A stretch of DNA of 26,599 nt, from assembly GCA_003427395.1 (NCBI GenBank), contig BFEA01000076.1, positions 3,683,714 to 3,710,312 on the forward strand, given 5' to 3'. Numbering within the stretch: the stretch's first letter is position 1; each line of letters begins with the position of its first letter. The stretch is from Chara braunii. Lineage: Eukaryota; Streptophyta; Charophyceae; Charales; Characeae. Shown piece by piece: positions 19,742-26,599 of the stretch. A program made the position numbers and the translations under genes. The notes beneath the pieces were generated by a model, which did not search any database, was not told the DNA's origin, and saw only the letters and a program-made list of their open reading frames with translations.

Positions 19742-20088
19742 CGGGTTTTGTTAACAAGGAAATCGAGCGCTCTCTGCCCCAGCTGCTGGGGGGGCCTGAT
19801 TAGCCTCTTCCCCCCGCATCTGCTCCTACTGACAAGTCTCGCGTGCACAAGAGAAAGGGACAAGACAGCTAGCGGAAAAGCAAGGGCCCACATGCACGAG
19901 CAGGGGTCGTTGGATCCAGAAACTTGCATCCCGCAGGGTACTTCTTTCATAGCACCAGGGCTGCACCCATGGAAGTCTCCAGGATGGGCTTCGGCCCTTC
20001 TTATACCCAGTTGGTGGGCACGCACCACCCAGGCCCAGATGCGAACATGCAAGGCAAAACAAACAGGAATGCCAACCAACCACGCCAT
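19742..20088 (-). pseudogene. LINE ORF1-like fragment, upstream part
   Basis: The minus-strand frame open from 20088 reads into the gypsy boundary as ALDFLVNKT. Without the gypsy element and one copy of CGGG, the next codons are RINSEVK at 11575 and the frame continues to 11415. This dates the gypsy insertion after the ORF1-like sequence. The part from 20088 to about 19800 has no domain I can name. Confidence 0.55.
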
Positions 20089-20570
20089 ACTAGATCATTG
20101 GCACATGAATCTTTGTTTATTCCCTCTGGCTGCCTTGTTCCTTCCTTTCTTACTAGCCACGTTTAATCCTCGGTTCACCTCGCTGTGTTCCTTTTCTGAA
20201 TCCCACCTGTTATCGGGCTCGTTGTACCCCTACACGTCTTCACATGCGTACCCCACCGCCTCTCCCTCCTGCTTTCGGTGCGCTGTCATCTAGGATCGCG
20301 CGCTGTGTTAGCCTGTCCCTGCTACGCAACAGGTCGACTTCCTACCGGATCTAACTCGACTCCCTTGCTTCTTCCCACTGGCTGCATTGTTCCCCTCTCT
20401 TCTACTCACTGCTTTCGACTCCAGATTCCTACTTGCTGCCGGGCTTGATTCACGTGTAATGTCGGTTCCCTTGCTTCTTCTTGGTAGCTGCCTTGCCCCC
20501 TTCTCTCTCACTCGCTGCTTCCATTTCCCGATCCTTGCTTTGCTGTCGGACTCGTTTTGCACAACCGCGT
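20089..20570. repeat. Degenerate repeats of about 110 bases
   Basis: A pyrimidine-rich unit recurs near 20125, 20378 and 20485. It reads roughly CTGGCTGCCTTGTTCC, then TCTTACTCACTGCTT, a GATTCC block and CTGTCGGGCTCGTT. On the minus strand this gives Lys/Arg/Ser-rich peptide repeats (open from 20562 to 20308), possibly an ORF1-like N-terminus. No function can be assigned. Confidence 0.5.
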
Positions 20571-21209
20571 CTTCGCTTGTATCCTCTGTTGTGTCTCCTG
20601 CTTCTCATATGCTATCTACCGGGTTCGTATGTTGTGCTCGCCCTTCCACCCCCATACTTCTTCCCGCCGTCCCTTCTTCATTCCACTATATCTCCCTTTG
20701 TCCCCCTGCTTATGTTTTGCTTGCTGATGTCGTGTCGTCCTCGCGTGATGTCACCCGTCGATAGGCGCTCCCACCTTTTTATCCGTAGTCCGTCGATATG
20801 TGCAGCTGCCTTGGTGTCACTTTCGTCAACGACTCACTCCACTCGCCCCTACCCGTCTGTTGCTCTGTGTTGTCTGAACGTCTTCCTCTCTCCTCCTCAC
20901 ATGTCGAAGGTGTACTTGGTATCGCCTCCACCATCGAGGTACGGCTTGCTGGCAACTTGCCACTCACCAGCAAGTTCCACACACGGGCACCCACGTAGTG
21001 TTTCGGTCCCACGAACGGTGGCGCTGTTGCCCTCCCGCGGACAATGGCGCTCTCGCCCTCGCTTGTCAATGGCCCATTGCTTTGGCACTTTCCCACTCGC
21101 TCGTCTATGGCCTATTGGTATGGCTTCGTGATCAAGGCCCCGTGCGGTGGCAGTCTGTCACCTGTCCTTCGCCTGTCACTCCCCCTTCGTGCTGCAACTA
21201 TGGAGGGGC
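20571..21209. other. No gene recognised; short GC-rich repeats
   Basis: The plus strand is open from 20481 to 21131 but the protein is Ser/Pro/Leu-rich low complexity, typical of pyrimidine-rich non-coding DNA. From about 21017 to 21110 a GGCGCT-TCGCCCTCGCTTG-like unit of 25-38 bases recurs three or four times. Confidence 0.4.
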
Positions 21210-21270
21210 GATGACGTCAGCCCTTCTCAACGCACGGGAGAACGGCTCGCACGTGATGACATCAGCCCTT
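21210..21270 (+). repeat. Short direct repeat next to the rps11 relic
   Basis: GATGACGTCAGCCCTT (21210-21225) and GATGACATCAGCCCTT (21255-21270) are direct repeats with one difference, 45 bases apart. The right copy is at the edge of rps11 homology. Confidence 0.7.
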
Positions 21271-21560
21271 TTTCGGCCCATGGAAGACATCCGGTATGTG
21301 GCGTTGGAGTTACATCGCTAATATTGGTTATATTAAGACCTCGTAATTGTAAACCACGTAAGGCCGAAGGCTTTCCATAACTTAAACCTTTGATTCTCAC
21401 TTCAACTGACTTAATTCCTAATGGAATAGCAGCACGCGCTACATTCTCAGCAGTAGCTTGAGCAGCATAATTGGTTGCGACGAGGTCCTTTAAATCCCAC
21501 TGAACCAGAAGAGGACCAACGCAATTGAATATTTTTTCTATTAAAACTATAGGTGCTCGC
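21271..21560 (-). pseudogene. rps11: Mitochondrial-type rps11 pseudogene (small-subunit protein uS11)
   Basis: The minus strand encodes WSSSGSVGFKGPRR in one frame, then TNYAAQATAENVARAAIPLG, VEVRIKGLSYGK, SALRGLQLRGLNIT and ISDVTPTPHTGC in the next. This is the C-terminal two-thirds of uS11. The wording (TNYAAQATAEN, VEVRIKGL-YGKE, DVTPTPHNGC) is that of plant and algal mitochondrial rps11, not the plastid gene. The frame break after GPRR fits a 2-base loss. The conserved basic end RPPKKRRV is missing and the N-terminal third is not recognisable, so the copy is dead. It is most simply a nuclear insertion of mitochondrial DNA; a failed gene transfer is possible. Confidence 0.8.
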
Positions 21561-21659
21561 GGGTCAACACGCTTGAAGGCGTCGGCTGCAAGCGGTCCGG
21601 TAGCACTAACCGGGTCGGCGTTAGCGCAATAGCCTTTTTTTTTATCACCCACAAGGCAC

Positions 21660-21695
21660 AGCTAGGGGTAATGGTGAAAGCATATGCCCCTAGCT
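21660..21695. other. Perfect 9-bp hairpin
   Basis: AGCTAGGGG (21660-21668) and CCCCTAGCT (21687-21695) are perfect inverted repeats with an 18-base loop, just inside the LINE 3' end. A second weaker stem lies at about 21708-21733. A structured 3' end recognised by the RT is a known LINE feature, but that role is inference. Confidence 0.6.
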
Positions 21696-21749
21696 ATCCT
21701 TGAAGGGGGCTCCACTCTATTAGTGGGGAGCATCACCTGTTGGAAACCG

Positions 21750-23110
21750 GGTCCAGCGTCCCATGATAACATTCAATATTGAACAGATAAAGGAGCCAGT
21801 GTTTCCTCTCCAGTCACCTAGGGACCCCCAAATATGTTTCTCAGCACTAGCTATCTCTGCCCCTTATTAAGATTTCTTGAATCTGTCAATTCTCTCCCAA
21901 GCCAAACCATTGCATCTCTACAAGAGCAAGCTCAAATGGAGAAAATGGATCTACGAAGAAGATCGGATCTTTGAGGGTAGTTCCTGGTCGGAGTATGAAC
22001 CAGTCCTTGAAGCTGAGCTAGAAGTCCCTTTTGAGGGGTTCCTCCATCCCTTCCTCTCTTGGCCATGTCACCTCCCCCAGACTCCTCCCCCCAGCTTCCC
22101 CCAGCCAATCCAAGACAAATTTTCGAATTGCCTATAGGACGTCTTTCTTTTGTTGGAAATTACGTAATTTGGTTTTGACGTCTGTCCATTGGGCTTTTAT
22201 TTCTGTTTGCACAAATTGGACAATATGTTCCACCATTTCTACCTCTTCCAAACTTGCATCCTCTCTTGCATAAACACATCTTTTATATACCATAATGTCC
22301 ATAAAACGATTAAAACTTAAAAGTTAAAACCAATTTCCTACCAACTTCGAAGAAATCGAGCTGGAAATTTGATAACCCTAGGTCTCGAGGGCTCCAGTGT
22401 CCTGCGAGGGTAAGCCCGCGAGTCCCAAGGCCAGTCTAGACCCGTTAATTTCCGCCATATGCAATCCCACCTACACCACATTAATACCCTGCCTGGGCAT
22501 TGCATAAAAATGTGCTCAATGGTTTCTTCTGGAAAGCAGACAGACAGGGTTTACACCACAAGGATGCTAACCCTTTCTATTCCTGTGGAGAGGCATTAAT
22601 AAGCTTATCATTCGTGGGCAGACAATGATGTGCAATTTGCCATTGTAAAGGAAGCAAATTTAGTTGGGTGTTGCCTTATATTTTTGAAGAACTTTATGTT
22701 CTCGAGTACGTTCATGTCTATGTTCAAATGCCTGGCCCATCTCTTTTGCAGAATCGTCAAAATGTCCACTTGTGGTAGGAGCATTTGGTACGCCGCCTTT
22801 ACAGTAAGGGACTACAGGGTCCTTGGTCTACCCCTCTTGCTGGTCTGCCACACCCATTCCGCTAGATCTAGCGGAAGGATGGGTAGCTCCACACGGAAAG
22901 CTTTCCATCCCTTGAATGAGGATATGAAAAGGACTCTAATTCGATAGAGGTGTGTCAAGGGAAAATTACATATCGGGTTTAAACTTTAAAGGTGACTGGA
23001 TCAAAAAATGATCTTTGTTGAACTTTGTTCATCTTAAAGATACTTATTAGAGAACTCTGTGGAAGAATGTCCACAACATCACCGACCACCTTTTGACCAT
23101 TTGGCCGGAA
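21750..23110 (-). pseudogene. LINE ORF2 C-terminal region with zf-RVT motif
   Basis: Minus-strand blocks: ISIFKMNKVQQRSFFDPVTF near 23020, GWKAFRVELPILPLDLAEWV near 22880, then C-x2-C (CKPC, about 22556-22545), EETIEHIFMQCPG (about 22530-22495) and RCVYAREDASLEEVEMVEH near 22270. EETIEH-IF-C is typical of the zf-RVT domain found at the end of plant LINE ORF2 proteins. The pieces lie in different frames, separated by stops, so the region is not functional. Confidence 0.7.
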
Positions 23111-23142
23111 CCATACATGGGGCGCATCACGTGCGCGCGAGT

Positions 23143-23174
23143 TGCGCATGTGCGCATATGCGCGCGCACGCGCA
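23143..23174. repeat. 32-bp alternating purine-pyrimidine tract
   Basis: Every base from 23143 to 23174 alternates purine and pyrimidine, mostly GC and GT/AC steps with GCGCGCGC. Such tracts can adopt Z-DNA under negative supercoiling. The surrounding 23128-23182 is also CpG/GpC dense. Confidence 0.85.
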
Positions 23175-23438
23175 GCTGCGCTACAAGTGCAAAAAAAAAA
23201 AAATCGAAAAGGGCGGGCAGTGGGAGTCAAACGAAGCCCTCCCTTCTGAAAATTCCAAGTGCATAGAAAGAGAGAATTTGTGGTCTCATCATCATACTCG
23301 TTGGATTTCCAAAGGGCCCCCCAAAGGAGAACTAATAAGGGTCCCATTCCTCTGGAAAGACGTTGATTATATTGCAGCTAGGACACGAGCCGACCATCAA
23401 TATATAGTCTAGATTCGAATTCAGGTATGTGTTCCATG

Positions 23439-23639
23439 AGTTATGGGTTACTGACTTGCTACTAATACTATGGTAGCTCTCTTTTTCTTTTGTTTTTCCT
23501 TTTCTTATGTGTAGTGGCCCAGTCACGATGGCGGCGTATGGTTCCATGTTCTAGCAGAAGATTCATGCACATTTGGTGAGTAGTGGAGTGAAGCCCTGAA
23601 AATTATGTGTCGAGTTAGTAAGTTAGTAACCCATAACTA
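23439..23639. repeat. Inverted repeat, possible small MITE
   Basis: AGTTATGGGTTACTGACT starts at about 23439. Its near-perfect complement, AGTTAGTAACCCATAACT, ends at about 23638: 17 of 18 positions match. The arms enclose about 165 bases. The block lies in the stretch that separates recognisable LINE segments. No clear flanking duplication is visible, so it may be a small inverted-repeat transposon or a chance palindrome. Confidence 0.4.
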
Positions 23640-23823
23640 CTGAAACACAGACTCAAATTTGAAGCTACAACATATTTAGTTGGGGCTGCTGTCACCAACT
23701 TATGAGTTTTATATTTACCTCTTTATTGGCAAGGGAATCCTAGCTGATTAAGGGGAAGGGGCTTTCGAAGGATCAATAGGGGTATTCTGAATAATGTGAA
23801 AGGAGTTCCAAACTTTTGCTTGG

Positions 23824-23830
<7 letters not shown>

Positions 23831-23885
<55 letters not shown>
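23831..23885. repeat. CT microsatellite
   Basis: About 55 bases of uninterrupted CT, preceded by imperfect CT/TTT. Read on the minus strand it is GA and yields meaningless Arg-Glu peptides. Confidence 0.97.
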
Positions 23886-23887
<2 letters not shown>

Positions 23888-23924
23888 GATGCGAGCGTGT
23901 ATAGTATACACATATCATGGGCGC

Positions 23925-23946
23925 TTTTTTTTTTTTTTTTTTTTTT
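23925..23946 (-). repeat. T22 homopolymer (A22 on the minus strand)
   Basis: A run of 22 T, 39 bases from the CT repeat. On the minus strand it is a poly(A) tract immediately followed by about 40 bases and then (GA)n. This could be the tail of a retro-inserted sequence, but no element body is recognisable. Confidence 0.9.
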
Positions 23947-24079
23947 CCCCCGCACATCATCGTTCAGCACAACCCGTGGCATGACCCAACCCGCTCATGC
24001 GACACAAGTATGGCCAGAACCCAGCCACCCAATCTGCTTCCTTAAACTTAGCCCCTTTTCTTAGAGTTTTTACCGAGGC

Positions 24080-25720
24080 CTAGGGTATAAGAAAAAATGA
24101 TATGGTCTAGGTTTTGGTGAAGATGGTGAGCATATCGAAGTGTATATCTAGTTCTTTGTGCCAAGATCCGATAAGTCTTTGATTCTTATGACTCCCCTTT
24201 TAAGTTTTAATCTAGTGTGGCCAGGGGGGAGCTGAGCTATTATAGATACAACCATTTGAGTCTGTGATCCATCGATTGCCAAAAAGTGGTTGATGAGGGT
24301 TGGAAAATGCCTATTAGGTAACGGTTGGTGACACTATGTTTCCACTAACGTGACCCACTGATTAATTAGCATCAGATCGCTTCTGACACTTTCTCGATCC
24401 CCCTCCTCTCCACGTTGTGACTTCGGTCTAGGGATGGACAAAAATTGATCCTCTATCCATGTGAGAGGATGCATATCCTCGTCTGATAAGGGCTCAAGCC
24501 TAGGAATCTCCTCCAACGTCATCGCCTGCCATGGTTTGTCCGTGGATAGGATTAATTTTTTTATTCATTGTAGGGATAGGGCTTGATATTGGAGCGTGGG
24601 ATCAAGAATCTCTAGGTCCCCCCTTGTTTTTTGTTGGATCATGGAAAGCCAGGCAACTCTAGGAATTACCTTGTCCTATTCATGGTTCCCTCTCGATAGG
24701 AAAGTTGTTACTTGTCTCTGAAGGGTTTTCATTCACACTTTGCTCATGGCCCAAAATGTTGACTTTTAGCAAATGGAGGCTAATATGACATTGCTGATAA
24801 TGAGAGCCCTCCTGAAAATGGAGGTAAGCTGGTTCTTCCATTGATTCATTTTTTTTCTAGCTCTGTCTGGAAATTCATTCATCATGGATAGTAGTTTTTT
24901 CTGTTGTTGTGAGTGATAATCCCAGAATGTGAATCGAAGCTTCCAAGGGTACCCAACTTATTCTGGGATGTTCTGGAGGGCGGTCCACATTTGAATGAAT
25001 CCACCACCCTTGAGTCTTGTTACCCCAATAAACCACCATATCAGAGATCTGGGTGAAATTGTTCATCGGAGCTTAGATCTCCTCCATGTTCGTCACCGAT
25101 GCCTCGAGCATGATTATGAGATCATCAGCAAACATTGAGCAAACAAGAATAGCTTCTTTGGAATGCCTGAAATCTGCATACGTTTTAGATTACGATTTGT
25201 TCCGAGATTAGTCCCTAGGGCTTCCATTATGATCAGAAACAAAAATGGGGCCAACGGGTCCCCCCTGTTTCACCGATCTCTGAAGTTTAATTTCCAGAGA
25301 GAGAAGCTCATTAAACCACCAGTACCTTTCCCATATGTCTGCCACGGGCACTGCGCACCGGCCCGAAAATCAAGAGTGGCCGCCAATGCGATTTATCGAC
25401 GGTCGCCCTTCCGTCTCATGTGAGAGCGTTACCCGACACGCGTCTGAAAAAATAGCTGGGAAAGTTACAAGCGGTTTAACTTGTACCCTAAGTATGGCAT
25501 TGGTGTGGAAGATACAAACCCACTTGCACAAGTTACCTCCCAAGTTCATCTTATTCAAACAAGTAACAAAAAAACGCCAGTCGACATGGTCATAAGCCTT
25601 TTCAAAATCAATGAAAATGAAGGCACCATTTTGTTTAGATTAACGAGAGAGCTTAATCATCTCATTGATTAAAAACATATTGTCGTGGATGTGCCTACAG
25701 TAAGGAAGATGAGCAATAGC
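24080..25720 (-). pseudogene. LINE ORF2 reverse transcriptase domain
   Basis: Minus-strand order: HIHDNMFLINEMIKL (25695-25650), GAFIFIDFEKAYDHVDW with the first catalytic Asp (about 25625-25575), VKQGGPVGPIF (about 25270-25240), IIMEALGTNLGT, CSMFADDLIIMLEAS with the FADD catalytic pair (about 25140-25095), VVYWGNK and SWVPLEASIHILGLSLTTTE, then an Arg/Lys-rich MNQWKNQLTSIFRRALI. This is the RT palm and thumb of a plant-type LINE. The enzyme would copy LINE RNA at a nicked target. There are stops after KLS, after EEI and after HDE, and a frameshift between GPIF and IIMEAL, so it is dead although the catalytic motifs survive. Confidence 0.85.
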
Positions 25721-26457
25721 GAACTTCAACAATCAAACAGCATCATACACATGAGACCAGATAGTCGTGACCTCGAACCAATAGCAGAATTGCATCACGA
25801 GGTTCACCAAATAAGAGCACACCAAAAGCTCATAATTGACAATGCTGGAATAGTCTCATCATCAATGCCTATATGGCGCTCGACGCCCAGACTACGAATG
25901 ACAGATCCTATCTAGCCTAGACTACAATGCTGCTGATGACATCAACAACTTCCCAAGTACGAGCAGATCTCGGCCAATGCCGCATGCGTCAAGCACCACG
26001 TATGTCTCTCGTATCCCTCACAACCTCGTTCCCCAACTCACAGATGCCACTTGCACCCAAGGACCACCATGCGCCCCATCCAGCATACAGCAGCGCAGCT
26101 CGGCTATGGTTGCCTGCTCCTTCCAGGTCGCCCATGAGCGTGTGAGCGCTGGCCAGCGATAACGCAGCAGCGCTTGCGCATAATGCAGTTAGTACCCGAA
26201 TGTCCAATGTGTGGGCAGGCCCTTCCCTATATCGAAGTGGCCTGCTGCTGCGTGCTGTGCTGCGGTACTGGGCCCCGGCCCAAAAACTTCAGGTACGCCA
26301 GGGAGACTGAGCCTCAGTCCAAACGAATCAGGCCCAGGGCCACCGACAATTATCCGTGCCCAACTACCCACAGTCTGAGTTGGGTCCATGCTGCGTACCT
26401 CCCCCAAGGCCTGACTTAGATACATTTGATAAAGAAGGCCAGCGCCTGGGCGCCTTC
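25721..26457. other. LINE 5' part, no domain recognised
   Basis: Between the RT start and the right flanking repeat no endonuclease motif or zinc knuckle can be read on the minus strand. An open minus frame (26207-25989) starts with a hydrophobic stretch but has no further support. Confidence 0.35.
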
Positions 26458-26482
26458 AACCGATTGGCGTTGCGCAACTGCC

Positions 26483-26599
26483 TGAGTTTTACCCCAGTTG
26501 CGAAGTAGTGAAAAATAGGCCTCTTGTTGTCTGTCGAGCCTGCCTTCACTTAGGGCGGCCGATTTGTTGCAAATAGGGGCCCGGTAGGGCTTATTGAGG
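26483..26599. other. Right flank, no gene recognised
   Basis: Only 117 bases lie beyond the right LINE-flanking repeat. Nothing identifiable is seen; it is expected to be the original partner of the sequence left of 21608. Confidence 0.4.

Larger units (their letters stand above)
21635..26457 (-). mobile_element. Decayed LINE (non-LTR retrotransposon)
   Basis: Minus-strand protein fragments follow LINE order: RT palm (25700-25080), thumb/connection (to about 24080), zf-RVT-like cysteine region (22560-22490) and a C-terminal tail (to about 21880). The 3' end is nine A on the minus strand (T9 at 21635-21643). Imperfect direct repeats abut both ends: 21608-21634 and 26458-26482, each starting AACCG and sharing GGCGTT-GCGCAA and GCC, 21 of 27 aligned positions identical. 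No apurinic endonuclease domain is recognisable upstream of RT, so the copy is probably 5'-truncated. Stops and frameshifts occur throughout. Confidence 0.7.

Noticed and set aside
20481-21131. Plus-strand frame of 216 codons
   Set aside because: Ser/Pro/Leu low complexity from pyrimidine-rich repeats; no domain and no splice or start support.
23723-23982. Minus-strand Arg-Glu and plus-strand Ser-Leu repeat frames
   Set aside because: Again microsatellite translation, with poly(T) giving Phe or Lys runs.
25989-26207. Minus-strand frame starting with a signal-peptide-like stretch
   Set aside because: It is 72 codons with no recognisable mature domain, inside decayed LINE DNA; a hydrophobic start alone is weak.
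26174-26419. Plus-strand cysteine-rich short frame (CPMCGQ, CCCVLCC)
   Set aside because: The cysteine spacing fits no known finger and the frame has no supporting context.

Overview
This window looks like nuclear DNA of a streptophyte (green-plant lineage), possibly a charophyte alga such as Chara. That placement is inference. The supporting signs are a VAL/HSI2-type transcription-repressor exon found in plants, a U6 relic with the plant-type 3' end, chromodomain Ty3/gypsy retrotransposons, plant-type LINE proteins, canonical splice sites and long CT/GA microsatellites. There is no bacterial operon structure and no CRISPR array. Most of the window is layered transposon debris; one exon is the only convincing host protein-coding sequence.

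Layout, left: 1-2100 has no clear gene (691-1190 may be organelle-derived). A perfect (CT)62 microsatellite at 2101-2224 abuts an LTR-like block on the minus strand (2227-2911). A decayed gypsy pol fragment (3575-5113, integrase plus chromodomain) runs into its 3' LTR (about 5152-5826), which is related to the inverted LTR-like block. Degenerate repeats fill 6381-7360. The VAL-like exon occupies 7757-9585 and ends at a good splice donor. A 5'-truncated U6 retropseudogene with 18-bp target-site duplications follows at 9683-9798.

Layout, centre: an 8.2-kb Ty3/gypsy chromovirus-type element (11576-19741) has both LTRs, an initiator-Met-tRNA type primer binding site, gag, a damaged pol, a polypurine tract and a short flanking duplication. 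It sits inside a minus-strand LINE ORF1-like reading frame; removing the element makes that frame continuous from 20088 to 11415. The element has three notable architectural features: a probable 1.03-kb leader intron holding an array of GCTGACGTGGC (ACGT-core) motifs, a textbook-like -1 frameshift signal at the gag/pol junction, and an inverted reverse-transcriptase block. A separate small terminal-inverted-repeat insertion splits its chromodomain.

Layout, right: 20089-21270 holds degenerate tandem repeats, followed by a broken mitochondrial-type rps11 copy (21271-21560, minus). A decayed LINE (about 21635-26457, minus) carries recognisable RT motifs, a zf-RVT-like region and a poly(A) end, flanked by imperfect direct repeats of 25-27 bp. 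No complete functional transposase, integrase or polymerase remains: every mobile-element gene seen has stops, frameshifts or catalytic-residue losses.
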